Assembly: GCA_001464375.1 (NCBI GenBank)
Contig: LNEW01000145.1
Location: forward strand, 62,001-126,000
DNA: 64,000 nucleotides
Reading direction: 5' to 3'
Source of the DNA: Rhodospirillales bacterium Ga0074136
GTDB taxonomy: Bacteria > Pseudomonadota > Alphaproteobacteria > Acetobacterales > Acetobacteraceae
Every line of letters begins with the position of its first letter. Position 1 is the first letter of the stretch. The translations under genes and the position numbers were made by a program. The notes under the pieces were generated by a model that was not told where the DNA came from, did not search any database, and saw only the letters and a list, made by a program, of their open reading frames with translations. Positions 22,255 through 31,770 of the stretch are shown here, in pieces.

Positions 22255-22635
22255 ATGACCCGCACCTGCCTGGTGGTGGATGACAGCCTGGTCGTGCGCA
22301 AGGCGGCGCGACGCATCATCGAGGGCCTCGGCTTCACCGTGACCGAGGCCAGGGACGGGCAGGAAGCGCTGGAGGCCTGCCGCACCCACCTGCCCGATGG
22401 CGTGCTGCTGGACTGGAACATGCCGGTGATGGACGGCATCACCTTCCTGCGTGCCGCACGCGCGGAATTCGGGCCGGACCAGCCGCGCATCGTGCTCTGC
22501 ACGACCGAGGCGGAGTTCACGCGAATCGTCCAGGCGCTGGAGGCCGGCGCGCAGGAATACGTGATGAAGCCGTTCGACGCCGAGATCATCCGCGACAAGT
22601 TCGAACAGGCCGGGCTGCTGGAGCCGGCGGCGTGA
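22255..22635 (+). CDS. cheY: response regulator, CheY-like
   Basis: CLVVDDSLVVRK, VLLDWNMPVMDG, YVMKPFDAE. Confidence 0.9.
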   Translation: MTRTCLVVDDSLVVRKAARRIIEGLGFTVTEARDGQEALEACRTHLPDGVLLDWNMPVMDGITFLRAARAEFGPDQPRIVLCTTEAEFTRIVQALEAGAQEYVMKPFDAEIIRDKFEQAGLLEPAA

Positions 22636-23714
22636 ACCTGCCGCCCCCTGCGGGCAGCGACGTGCGGGTGATGCTGTGCGACGACAGCGCGACGGCGCGC
22701 GCCATCCTGCGCCGGCTGCTGGAAGCCGAGCCGGGCATCCGCGTGGTGCACCAGGCCGCCGATGGTCGCGCGGCGCTGGATGCGCTGGCGGTGGCGCGCC
22801 CCGATGTCGTGCTGCTCGACCTCGAGATGCCGGTGATGGACGGCATGACCGCGCTGCCGCTGATCCTGAAGGCGGCGCCGCAGGCGGCGGTGATCGTCGC
22901 GTCGGCACTGACGCAGCGCGGGGCGAAGGCGGCGATCGCCGCACTGGCCGCCGGGGCGGCGGACTACGTGCCGAAGCCGCAGGGGGCCGCGGGCGGCGCG
23001 GCGGACCCGGTGTTCAAGGCGGAACTCGTCGCCAAGGTGCGCGGCTGGGCGCGGATGAAGCGGCAGGAGAAGGCAGCCCCGACACGCGGCGCGGCGCCCC
23101 CACCGCTGCGCGCGCCGGCCGCGGCCCGGGTTCGCCCCTCGCTGGTAGCTATCGGCTCGTCGACCGGCGGGCCGCAGGCGCTGGCCGCGCTGGTCAAGCG
23201 CCTGCCGCGCCTGCCCGTGCCGGTGGTGGTGGTGCAGCATATGCCGGCGGGTTTCACCACCATGCTGGCCGAACACCTCGACCGGATCGGGCCGCATCGC
23301 TGTGCCGAGGCAACCGAGGGCGAGGCGCTGGCCCCCGGGCGAATCCACCTCGCGCCGGGCGACCGGCACCTGTTGATCGAAGCCGCGGCCGGTGGGTTGC
23401 GCGCGCGCATCACCACCGGCCCGCCCGAGAATTTCTGCCGCCCTGCGGTGGACCCGATGCTGCGCAGCGCGGTCGCGGCCGTTGGCGGGCGCGTGCTGGC
23501 GGTGATCCTGACCGGCATGGGCCATGACGGGCTGGAGGGCTGCCGCGCCGTGAGGGGCGCCGGCGGCACCGTGCTGGCGCAGGATGAAGCGAGTTCCGTG
23601 GTCTGGGGCATGCCCGGCGCCGTCGCGCGCGCCGGCCTGCCCGCGCTGCTGGCGCCGCCCGAGTTGCTGGCCGAACGCATTGCCGCGCTGGCGGCCGAAA
23701 GGGTCACGGCATGA
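22632..23714 (+). CDS. cheB: protein-glutamate methylesterase CheB
   Basis: REC domain plus methylesterase core IGSSTGGPQALAALV, VVVVQHMPAGFTTMLAEHLDR, ILTGMGHDGLEG. Confidence 0.94.
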   Translation: MNLPPPAGSDVRVMLCDDSATARAILRRLLEAEPGIRVVHQAADGRAALDALAVARPDVVLLDLEMPVMDGMTALPLILKAAPQAAVIVASALTQRGAKAAIAALAAGAADYVPKPQGAAGGAADPVFKAELVAKVRGWARMKRQEKAAPTRGAAPPPLRAPAAARVRPSLVAIGSSTGGPQALAALVKRLPRLPVPVVVVQHMPAGFTTMLAEHLDRIGPHRCAEATEGEALAPGRIHLAPGDRHLLIEAAAGGLRARITTGPPENFCRPAVDPMLRSAVAAVGGRVLAVILTGMGHDGLEGCRAVRGAGGTVLAQDEASSVVWGMPGAVARAGLPALLAPPELLAERIAALAAERVTA

Positions 23715-24538
23715 CGCCCGACAGCTTCAACTTCCTCGCCGGCCTGGTGAAGCAGCGCTCGGGCATCGTCCTTACCACCGACAAGGGCTACATGCTCGAA
23801 ACGCGCCTGGGTCCCATGCTGCGGCGCGACGGCATCGCCGGCCTGGACGCCCTGGCGCTGCGGCTGCGCGGGCCGGGCTCGGCGGCCCTCGCGGCCGAGG
23901 TGGTCGAGGCGCTGACCACCAACGAGAGTTCGTTCTTCCGCGATGGCAAGCCGTTCGAGCACCTGAAGAAGCTGCTGCCGAAGCTGGCGGCGGCGCGGCC
24001 GCCGGGGCACGTCATCCGCGTCTGGTCGGCGGCCTGTTCCTCGGGGCAGGAGGCCTATTCGATCGCGATGACGGTGGCGGAACTCGGCGCGGCGCTGGGC
24101 GGGCGGCGGCTCGAGATCATCGGCACCGATCTCTCGCGTGAAATGCTCGACCGCGCGCAGCAGGGCATCTACACGCAGTTCGAAGTGCAGCGGGGCCTGC
24201 CGGTGACGATGCTGGTGAAGCATTTCCAGCAGGACGGCACGCGCTGGCGGGTGAAGCCGGAACTGCGCGCCATGGCGCGCTTCCAGCCCTTCAACCTGTT
24301 GGACGACCCGCGCGGGCTTGGCCGCTTCGACATCGTGTTCTGCCGCAACGTGCTGATCTATTTCGATGCGCCGACCAAGTCGCGGGTGTTGGCCACGCTG
24401 GCCGGGCTCCTCCCGGCCGATGGCGTGGTCTACCTGGGCGGGGCGGAGACCGTGCTGGGGTTGACCGAGCGCCTGGTGCCGATGCCCGGCGAACGCGGCG
24501 TCTACGAGCCGGTGCGGCTGGCGGCGCGCAGCGCGTGA
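23711..24538 (+). CDS. cheR: chemotaxis protein methyltransferase CheR
   Basis: TTNESSFFRDGKPFEHL, RVWSAACSSGQEAYSIAM, FDIVFCRNVLIYFD. Confidence 0.94.
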   Translation: MTPDSFNFLAGLVKQRSGIVLTTDKGYMLETRLGPMLRRDGIAGLDALALRLRGPGSAALAAEVVEALTTNESSFFRDGKPFEHLKKLLPKLAAARPPGHVIRVWSAACSSGQEAYSIAMTVAELGAALGGRRLEIIGTDLSREMLDRAQQGIYTQFEVQRGLPVTMLVKHFQQDGTRWRVKPELRAMARFQPFNLLDDPRGLGRFDIVFCRNVLIYFDAPTKSRVLATLAGLLPADGVVYLGGAETVLGLTERLVPMPGERGVYEPVRLAARSA

Positions 24539-24539
24539 C

Positions 24540-26342
24540 CTACGCGTCGGCGGAGAAGGCCTGGGTGCGCACCAGCCGGGCATAGAGGCCGTCGCGCGCC
24601 ATCAGTTCCGCATGGCGACCCTGTTCGACCGCGCGACCGGCCTCCATCACCACGATGCGGTCGGCATCGCGCACCGTCGCCAGGCGATGGGCGATCACCA
24701 GCGTCGTGCGCCCGGCACGCAGCCGGGCCAGCGCCTGCTGCACCAGCGCCTCGTTCTCGGCATCGAGCGCGCTGGTCGCCTCGTCCAGCAGCAGGATGCG
24801 CGGGTTGCGCAGCAGCGCGCGCGCGAGCGCGATGCGCTGGCGCTGCCCGCCCGACAGCCGTGACCCGCCCGACCCCAGCACCGTGGCGTAGCCCTGCGGC
24901 AGCGCGGCGATGAAGTCGTGCGCGGCGGCGGCGCGGGCGGCGTCCTCGACCTCGGCGCGGGTGGCGCCAGGGCGGCCGGCGGCGATGTTCGCCTCCGCCG
25001 TGTCGTCAAAGATCACCGCATCCTGGCCGACATAGGCGATGGCGTCGCGCAGCGATTCAATGCCGACGCTGCGGATCTCGGCGCCATCGACCAGCAGGCG
25101 GCCTTCCGTGGCGTCATACAGCCGCGGCACCAGCGCGATGGCGGTGGATTTCCCGGCCCCGGACGGACCCACCAGCGCGACCGTCTCGCCGGGTTCGGCG
25201 GTGAAGCTCAGGCCGCGCAGGGCGGCGTCCGGCACGGCGCCGCCCTCCGGCGCGCGGGGGTCGGCGGCATAGGTGAAGCCGACGCCCTCGAAGGCGATGC
25301 GACCGCGTCCCTGCGGCAGTGCGGCGGCGTCGCGCGCATCCAGGATGCGCCGCTTCTCGTCCATCACGCCGAATACCCGGGTCAGCCCCGCCAAGCCTTC
25401 CTGCAGCGCGGCGTTGAGCGAGCCCAGCGCGCGCACGGGGCGCGAGGCGATCAGCAGAGCGGCGACGAAGCCGGTGAATTCGCCGAGCGTCCCGGCGCCC
25501 GAGGCGACCCGCCAGCCGACGAATATGAGCACGGCGGCGACCGCGAAGCCGCCCAGCGCCTCCAGCAGCGGGTCGAGCGAGGCACGGGTGCGGGCGATGC
25601 CATAGAGGCTCTCCCGCAGGCGGGCGAAAATGCCGGCGGCGCGGGCTTCCTCGGCGGCTTCCAGGCGATAGGCGCGCACCACGCGGGCGGCGCCGAAGGA
25701 CTCCGTGAGCGCCGCCGCAGCCTCGCCGACGCGTTCCTGCATGCCGCCGGAGGCGCGGCGGATGCGCTTGCCCAGGCGCAGGATCGGCACCACCGCGATC
25801 GGGTACAGCAACGCCGCCACGAGCGACATCTGCCAGTCGAGATAGACCATCGACGCCACCAGCCCGACCACGGTGAGGGAATCGGCGATGGCGTTGATGG
25901 ACTTGGTCAGCGCCTCGCGGATCAGTGCGGCGTCGGTGGTGAAGCGGGCGGCATGGCGGGCTGGTGCCTCGCGCGCCACCACCGCCAGGTCGGCGCGGGT
26001 GAGCGCCCGGAACAGGTCGTTTTGGATCGCCTCGATCACCCGCAGCACGACGCCCTGGATGGCGACCGCCTGGCCGTATTGCGCCGCGGCCTTCAGGCAG
26101 GTGACCACCACGATGACCAGCGGGATGGCCCAGAGCAGGTCCTGCCGGCCTTCGGTGAACAGGTCGAAGGATTGCTGGATGACGACGGGATACAGCGCGG
26201 TGGTGGCGGCGACGCCGAAGGTGCAGCCCAGTGCCAGAACGATGCCGCGACGGTGCTGCGCCACATAGGAGCGCCAGAGGCGCGCCAGCAGGGCGCGTGC
26301 GGAGGTGTCGAGGGCAGGGGCGGCGGCCATGGGGCGGGGCAT
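24540..26342 (-). CDS. ABC transporter, fused permease/ATP-binding protein (MsbA-like exporter)
   Basis: N-terminal TM domain and C-terminal [50 protein letters not shown]. Confidence 0.9.
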   Translation of the reverse strand: MPRPMAAAPALDTSARALLARLWRSYVAQHRRGIVLALGCTFGVAATTALYPVVIQQSFDLFTEGRQDLLWAIPLVIVVVTCLKAAAQYGQAVAIQGVVLRVIEAIQNDLFRALTRADLAVVAREAPARHAARFTTDAALIREALTKSINAIADSLTVVGLVASMVYLDWQMSLVAALLYPIAVVPILRLGKRIRRASGGMQERVGEAAAALTESFGAARVVRAYRLEAAEEARAAGIFARLRESLYGIARTRASLDPLLEALGGFAVAAVLIFVGWRVASGAGTLGEFTGFVAALLIASRPVRALGSLNAALQEGLAGLTRVFGVMDEKRRILDARDAAALPQGRGRIAFEGVGFTYAADPRAPEGGAVPDAALRGLSFTAEPGETVALVGPSGAGKSTAIALVPRLYDATEGRLLVDGAEIRSVGIESLRDAIAYVGQDAVIFDDTAEANIAAGRPGATRAEVEDAARAAAAHDFIAALPQGYATVLGSGGSRLSGGQRQRIALARALLRNPRILLLDEATSALDAENEALVQQALARLRAGRTTLVIAHRLATVRDADRIVVMEAGRAVEQGRHAELMARDGLYARLVRTQAFSADA

Positions 26343-26484
26343 AGAGCGTTTTCGCGGCGGGCGGTATGGGCTGCGGGTGGCGCCTTGGCGCGTCGTCCTC
26401 GGTCCCTGGCGCGGCCGCGGGAGTAGGCCGCGGCACCCGGCCTGTCACATTAACGGGGTTGCAAAATTCGGCGTCTTTGTGCTA

Positions 26485-26499
26485 GTTCTTGTTTCGTTC
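26485..26499 (+). promoter_or_regulatory. candidate alphaproteobacterial LexA (SOS) box
   Basis: gttc-ttgtttc-gttc matches GTTC-N7-GTTC exactly, in an AT-richer intergenic segment upstream of the 24540-26342 exporter. Confidence 0.3.
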
Positions 26500-26506
26500 C
26501 GGTGAA

Positions 26507-26558
26507 GGCGGCGGGACCGGACCCCCACTCATCCCCCGAGTGCGGTCCCGTCGCCGCC
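26507..26558. other. extended inverted repeat overlapping the CCA gene stop codon (possible terminator/hairpin)
   Basis: ggcggcgggaccg ... cactc-atccccc-gagtg ... cggtcccgtcgccgcc; no clear U-tract on either strand. Confidence 0.4.
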
Positions 26559-27893
26559 CCCGGTGCCGCTGTCGGGCGGCTTGGGGGCGGCTTCAGCGAG
26601 CGCTGCGTCATGGTCGGTGGCGATGCGGCGGTCGAGCTCGGCGAGGACTTCCCGCCGCGTCGCGATGCAGCCAGAGTCGATCCACCACCGGCGCATCTGC
26701 GCAAGCCAAGCGCCGACCGGCGCGCCCGGATCCACTCCAAGTGCCACGACGTCACGTCCCGCGATGGGAAAGGCCGGCATCACCGTCTCAGCGATCGTAT
26801 CGATGCTTGCACGCCAGCCTGTGACCGCGGCGTCGCCGGCCGCAGCAGCACGGGCCGTGCTCATCCAGGCCTGCCCCAGCAGCGCTTTGCGCGGATCATC
26901 CGCAGCCGCGAGCCCTGCCCACTCGGTCGCCTCGGCCAGCGCGCGGCGCGCCTCCGGTACGCTCATGCCCGGCCGGATGCCCGACTCCGCCGGGGGTCGG
27001 CTGAGGGCGCGCAATGCGGCGGCCTCCGTACCGGACAGGCGCAGGTCGCGCGCCAGCTTGCGGATACGCGCGACGTGCGTGCCCGCAGCGGGATCCCGGA
27101 GCAATGCCGCGACGCGCAGAAGCGGATCCGGCGGCGCACCCGCGGCGACCAGCGCCTCAAGGACCGCGATGTCGCCGACCTCCGGCAGCACCGCCTCCAG
27201 CACGCCCGTCTCCGCCATCAGCCCCACCGCCGCCACCGGGTCCGGCACCGACAGGATGCGCTTCAGTTCCATCCACACGCGCTCGGCCGACAGCCGCGCC
27301 AGCCCCGGCACCGCGCGGCGGATCGCCGCCACCGCCGCGGCGTCCGGTTCGCCCACGCCGTAGCGCGCCTGGAACCGGAAGAAGCGCAGGGCGCGCAGGT
27401 AGTCCTCGGCGAGGCGCGTATCCGCGTCCCCCACGAAGCGCACGCGCCCCGAGGCCAGGTCTGCCCGCCCGGTGAAGTAGTCGAACAGCGCGCCGTCGGG
27501 CGCGAGCGACATGGCGTTGATGGTGAAGTCGCGCCGTGCCGCGTCCTCTCGCCAGTCGGTGGTCCATGCCACCGTGGCGTGGCGCCCGTCGGTCAGCACG
27601 TCGCGGCGCAGGGCGGTGACCTCGACCGGCGCGTGGTCGAGCACGGCGGTGACCGTGCCGTGCGCGACGCCGGTCTCGAAAACCTTCATCCCGGCGGCGC
27701 GCAGGCGGGTGGCGATGGCCTCGGGCGGCAGGGGGGCGGCGACGTCCACGTCGGCGATGTCGCGCCGCGCCAGGGCGTCGCGCACGCAGCCGCCGACGGC
27801 CCGCGACCCGGGCAGCGCACCCAGCACGGCGGCGACGGCGGGCGAATCAAGGAAGGCCGGGCGGGCGATGACCTCCGATGGCGCATCGGTCAC
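26529..27893 (-). CDS. CCA tRNA nucleotidyltransferase / poly(A) polymerase family
   Basis: AVGGCVRDALARRDIADVDVAAPLPPE, WREDAARRDFTINAMSLAPDGALFDYFTGRADL, EDYLRALRFFRFQARYG; GTG start. Confidence 0.92.
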   Translation of the reverse strand: MTDAPSEVIARPAFLDSPAVAAVLGALPGSRAVGGCVRDALARRDIADVDVAAPLPPEAIATRLRAAGMKVFETGVAHGTVTAVLDHAPVEVTALRRDVLTDGRHATVAWTTDWREDAARRDFTINAMSLAPDGALFDYFTGRADLASGRVRFVGDADTRLAEDYLRALRFFRFQARYGVGEPDAAAVAAIRRAVPGLARLSAERVWMELKRILSVPDPVAAVGLMAETGVLEAVLPEVGDIAVLEALVAAGAPPDPLLRVAALLRDPAAGTHVARIRKLARDLRLSGTEAAALRALSRPPAESGIRPGMSVPEARRALAEATEWAGLAAADDPRKALLGQAWMSTARAAAAGDAAVTGWRASIDTIAETVMPAFPIAGRDVVALGVDPGAPVGAWLAQMRRWWIDSGCIATRREVLAELDRRIATDHDAALAEAAPKPPDSGTGGGDGTALGG

Positions 27894-28138
27894 CGGCGTG
27901 GCTCCGCAGGGCCCGGTTGGGCGCGTTCGCCGTCCAGCTGCGCGGGCACGTAGTCGCGGCTGTGCTCCATGCTGCGCGACAGCCCGTACCAGATGGCACC
28001 ACCCAGCATCAGCACCGCGCCGACAGCCCCCAGCACCAGCAGGATGGTGCTGGGTTCGGTCGACGGGTTGGCCCGCCGCCACAGCCCGTAGGCGGCGAAG
28101 GGCGCGAGGAAGAGCAGCAGTTCGATAAGATACGGCAC
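27890..28138 (-). CDS. DUF6111-like small membrane protein
   Basis: 82 aa, two hydrophobic helices, MPYLIELLLFLAPFAAYGLWRRA; overlaps the CCA gene start. Confidence 0.7.
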   Translation of the reverse strand: MPYLIELLLFLAPFAAYGLWRRANPSTEPSTILLVLGAVGAVLMLGGAIWYGLSRSMEHSRDYVPAQLDGERAQPGPAEPRR

Positions 28139-28185
28139 GCCCCAGGATCACCCGTTGTCCGGGCGACGCAAAGCACCTTCGCCCG

Positions 28186-29073
28186 TCAGTCCCCAGGTTC
28201 CAGAAAAAGGAGGGGTTGCGGGGGAGTTCCCTCCCCCGCCCTTTGCCGGACCTCGGCCGCGCCGATGCCCGCCTGCCGCAGCTCCCGGATGGTCGCCGCC
28301 CGGTCCCGCTTGGCCAGGCGGCGCCCATTGGCGTCGGTCAGCAGCCCATGATGCGCGTAGTCCGGTTCTGGCCATCCCATCAAGTGCTGCAACAACCGGT
28401 GCAGGTCGGTGGCCGGCAGCAGGTCCTCCCCGCGCGTGACCAGGGTGATGCCCTGCAGCGCGTCGTCATGGGTGACGCACAGGTGGTACGATGCCGGGAT
28501 GTCCTTGCGCGCCAGCACCGCGTCGCCGAAGCGGGCAGGGTCGCAGGTGATACGGCGGCCGTGTTCGCGGAAGGTCAGCGGCGTGGGCAAAGTGGCGAGC
28601 GCCGCCGCCATGTCGAGGCGGAGCGCGTGGGGTTCGCCCGCGGCCACGCGCGGCGCGGCTTCGTCGGCGGCCAGCCGCCGGCAGGTGCCCGGATAGAGCG
28701 CCCCGTCCGGCCCGTGCGGCGCCGCGGCGCTGGCCGCGATTTCGCGCGCGATGTCGCTGCGCGTGCAGAAGCACGGATAGAGCAGCCCGCGCGCGGCCAG
28801 CGCGTCGAGCACGGCGCGGTAGTCGGCCAGGTGGCGGGATTGCACGCGCACCTCGCCATCCCAGTCGAGGCCGAGCCAGGCCAGGTCCTCGAGGATGGCG
28901 TCGGTGAACTCGGGGCGGCAGCGGGTGGGGTCGATATCCTCGATGCGCAGCAGGAATTGGCCGCCGGCGTCGCGCGCCGCGCGCCAGGCCGTGAGGGCGG
29001 CGTGCGCATGGCCCAGGTGCAGCAAGCCGGTGGGGCTCGGTGCGAAACGGGTGACGATGGCGGTTGCGCCCAT
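28186..29073 (-). CDS. gluQ: glutamyl-Q tRNA(Asp) synthetase
   Basis: ATAIVTRFAPSPTGLLHLGHAHAAL, RIEDIDPTRC, short (296 aa) with KRDRAATIRELR. Confidence 0.93.
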   Translation of the reverse strand: MGATAIVTRFAPSPTGLLHLGHAHAALTAWRAARDAGGQFLLRIEDIDPTRCRPEFTDAILEDLAWLGLDWDGEVRVQSRHLADYRAVLDALAARGLLYPCFCTRSDIAREIAASAAAPHGPDGALYPGTCRRLAADEAAPRVAAGEPHALRLDMAAALATLPTPLTFREHGRRITCDPARFGDAVLARKDIPASYHLCVTHDDALQGITLVTRGEDLLPATDLHRLLQHLMGWPEPDYAHHGLLTDANGRRLAKRDRAATIRELRQAGIGAAEVRQRAGEGTPPQPLLFLEPGD

Positions 29074-29125
29074 GGTCCGCAGCGGGTAGCCGGCAGGGGC
29101 GTCTTGTCGCAAGGGGAACCCGCGC

Positions 29126-29785
29126 GTGGTGGAAATGGATGGGCCGCGATTCGGCCCTGCGGCGGGTGGGCCCGCGGATGCGCTGGTGGTGCTGGTGCAT
29201 GGGCTCGGCGCCGATGGAAACGACCTGATCGACCTGGCGCAGATCTGGGCGCCGGCGGTGCCGGGTGCGCTGTTCGTGGCACCGCACGCGCCGGAGCGCA
29301 TCGAGGGCCTGCCCAATGGCCGCCAATGGTTCGCGCTGTGGGACCGGTCCGAGGAGCAGTTGCGCACCGGCGTGCGCGCGGCCGCGGCGGCGCTGGGCGC
29401 CTTCGTGTCGGCCGAGGCGGAGCGGCTGTCGATCCCGCCGGACCGGGTCGCGCTGATGGGCTTCAGCCAGGGGGCGATGACGGTGCTGGAGGCGGGGCTG
29501 CGCGGCGCCGTGCCGGATGCCGCCTGCGTGCTGGCCTATTCCGGCGGCATGATCGGCGGCGATGTGCTGGCCGAGGAGATCGTCGCGCGCCCCGCCGTGC
29601 TGCTGGTGCATGGCGAGGACGACGAGGTGGTGCCCGCCGCCGCTTCCCGCGCCGCGGCGAGCGCGATGGAGGCCGCCGGCGTTCCGGTGCGCGCGGTGTT
29701 CCGCCCCGGCCTGGGGCATGGTCTGGACGATGTCGGCCTGGCGGCAGGCGCGCAGGTTCTGCACGGGCTGCTGAAGGGCGCGTGA
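29126..29785 (+). CDS. phospholipase/carboxylesterase family alpha/beta hydrolase
   Basis: VVLVHGLGADGNDLIDLA, VALMGFSQGAMTVLEA, LVHGEDDEVVP, GHGL (Ser-Asp-His). Confidence 0.88.
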   Translation: MVEMDGPRFGPAAGGPADALVVLVHGLGADGNDLIDLAQIWAPAVPGALFVAPHAPERIEGLPNGRQWFALWDRSEEQLRTGVRAAAAALGAFVSAEAERLSIPPDRVALMGFSQGAMTVLEAGLRGAVPDAACVLAYSGGMIGGDVLAEEIVARPAVLLVHGEDDEVVPAAASRAAASAMEAAGVPVRAVFRPGLGHGLDDVGLAAGAQVLHGLLKGA

Positions 29786-29947
29786 CAGGTCGTTGAAACT
29801 GCCGGTTGTGAGCCTGCGCGAGGGTTGCGGGTGCGCGCCGCGCATGTCATGCATGCAGCGTTTTCGCGGCGGCGCCACTGTATCTGGGGCCTTACCGCCG
29901 GGTCAGGCCCCCAGGTCTCGGTGGCGCGTCTCTGAAAGGAGCGGCGC

Positions 29948-30523
29948 TTGCCTGACGGCGGACACTTCATCGGCGGCCAGTCCTATCCTGCGCTCGTGTT
30001 GAACGCGGATTTCCGCCCGCTGTCGTATTTTCCGCTGTCGGTCTGGGCCTGGCAGGATGCCGTGAAGGCGGTGTTCCTGGACCGCGTCTCGGTGCTGTCG
30101 GAATACGAGGTGGAGGTGCATTCGCCGTCGCTGGCACTGCGGCTGCCATCCGTCATCGCGCTGAAGGATTACATCCCGGCGGCGCGCCGCCCGGCCTTCA
30201 CGCGCTTCAACGTATTCCTGCGCGACCGTTTCGAATGCCAGTACTGCGCCGAGGGGCGGCCGACGCATGAACTGACCTTCGACCACGTGATCCCGCGGTC
30301 GCGCGGCGGGCGGACCTCGTGGGAGAATGTCGTGACCGCCTGCGGGCCGTGCAATCTGCGCAAGGGCAACCACCTGCCGCGCGAATGCCGGATGATCCCC
30401 CGCCAGGAGCCGCGCCAGCCGACCTCGTGGGAATTGCAGGACAATGGGCGTGGGTTTCCGCCGAACTACCTGCACCAGTCATGGCGGGACTACCTGTACT
30501 GGGACAGCGAACTGGAGAACTGA
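29948..30523 (+). CDS. HNH endonuclease
   Basis: FECQYCAEGRPTHELTFDHVIPRSRGGRTSWENVVTACGPCNLRKGN; TTG start. Confidence 0.88.
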   Translation: MPDGGHFIGGQSYPALVLNADFRPLSYFPLSVWAWQDAVKAVFLDRVSVLSEYEVEVHSPSLALRLPSVIALKDYIPAARRPAFTRFNVFLRDRFECQYCAEGRPTHELTFDHVIPRSRGGRTSWENVVTACGPCNLRKGNHLPRECRMIPRQEPRQPTSWELQDNGRGFPPNYLHQSWRDYLYWDSELEN

Positions 30524-30604
30524 GGAGCCTTCTTTCGCCCTCAGGCGCCGGCTTGGCTGCGCGCCATGCGCTCACGGATCGCGCAAGGGCGATCCGACAG
30601 GTGG

Positions 30605-31729
30605 TCACCCCGCCTCGACCTTCGCGGGCGCCGCGCGATACGCCCCAACGCCCTCGCCCAGCTTCGCGTTGTTCGCCTCCCGCATCTTCGCCGCCGCCTC
30701 ATCGTACAGGAAGGGCAGGAAGGCGTAGCGCACGCCTGCAGTCACCGGCAGCGCCTGGTGCAGCAGCGAGCACGAGAACACCACCGCCCCCCCGGTCGGC
30801 GCCCGCCAGGATCGGCGGCCGTATTCGGGGAAGCGCAGTTCGCCGCCCTCGAATTCCTCGGCATTCAGGTTGATGGTGACGGCGAAGCGGCGATGCGCGG
30901 TGCCGCCGGTGGTGTTGTCGCGATGCGCGGCGAAATGCCCGCGCTCGGCGGAATCGTAGCAGGCGACGATGTAGCGCTCCATGCGCGTGGCGTCGAAATG
31001 GTGCACGCGCTTCAGCTCCGGCACGATGCGCCGCAGGATGCGCGCGCGCGTCGCGGTGCGCAGGCCCTGGTCCTCGATCGAGCAGTCGCTGCGCCGCTTC
31101 ATCGCGGGGTCGAAGACACCGACGGTCTTGCCGTTCTCCTCGCGCATGAAGCCCGACGGGTTGCCGCCCTGCGCCTGGTAGTAGCCGATCAGCGCGCGGC
31201 ACAGCTCGGCCTCGAAGATGCGCGGCAGCACCAGGACGGGCGGCGGGATGTCGGTGCCGCCATGGACGTCCGGCGGCGGCAGCGCGGACAGGCGCGCGAT
31301 CACGGCTTCGACCTCGCCCAGGGGCCGCGTCTCGATCACGCGCAGCATGGGGTCGAGCAACACCCAGGCCGGCGCGTAGATGGCCGGGCCGTCCGGCGCG
31401 GCCGGGTCGGGGCGCACCACGCCGGCATCCCGCGCCACCGCGCCGTCCAGGTCGAACAGGAAGCGGATGCCGGGCAGCGACTGCACCAGCCGCCCCGGCG
31501 CGCGATCGGCCGGGTCGGCGCTGATGCCGAAGAAGCAGGCGGTGTCGTCGTCGAACAGCGCGCGATGCGCGGCGATGGCGGCAAGCGCCGCCTGCGCCAC
31601 CGGCTGCGCGGACGACCCCAGGAAGCCCAGCAGCACGTAGCGCCCCGCCACCGAATGGAAGGCGTAGCGCGGGTTGTCCGTGGACGGCAGGGTGAACCAG
31701 GGGAAGGGATCGCCGGGCAGGACCTTCAT
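30605..31729 (-). CDS. peroxiredoxin-like domain fused to 2OG-Fe(II) oxygenase (prolyl-4-hydroxylase-like)
   Basis: N-terminal thioredoxin-fold-like region (MKVLPGDPFPWFTLPSTDN...VLLGFLGSSAQP) and C-terminal HxD...H oxygenase (GHFAAHRDNTTGG...GGAVVFSCSLLHQALPVTAGVRYAF). Confidence 0.85.
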   Translation of the reverse strand: MKVLPGDPFPWFTLPSTDNPRYAFHSVAGRYVLLGFLGSSAQPVAQAALAAIAAHRALFDDDTACFFGISADPADRAPGRLVQSLPGIRFLFDLDGAVARDAGVVRPDPAAPDGPAIYAPAWVLLDPMLRVIETRPLGEVEAVIARLSALPPPDVHGGTDIPPPVLVLPRIFEAELCRALIGYYQAQGGNPSGFMREENGKTVGVFDPAMKRRSDCSIEDQGLRTATRARILRRIVPELKRVHHFDATRMERYIVACYDSAERGHFAAHRDNTTGGTAHRRFAVTINLNAEEFEGGELRFPEYGRRSWRAPTGGAVVFSCSLLHQALPVTAGVRYAFLPFLYDEAAAKMREANNAKLGEGVGAYRAAPAKVEAG

Positions 31730-31770
31730 GGCGGCATCGTTACCATGGCCGCGCCCGGCGATTCCAGGCT

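Noticed and set aside
18411-23525. 1704-aa minus-strand ORF antisense to the che cluster
   Set aside because: Arg/His/Gln/Pro-rich, low-complexity translation with no domain pattern; the opposite strand encodes well-conserved ChpT/CheA/CheW/CheY/CheB. Typical high-GC shadow frame.
26502-27953. 483-aa plus-strand ORF just after the candidate SOS box
   Set aside because: Antisense to the CCA tRNA nucleotidyltransferase, with no recognisable domain; not a plausible SOS-regulated gene.
29948-30523. HNH endonuclease as a homing or mobile element or defence nuclease
   Set aside because: Stand-alone gene with no intron, intein, terminal repeats, methyltransferase or defence partners; resembles a housekeeping HNH protein conserved in alphaproteobacteria.
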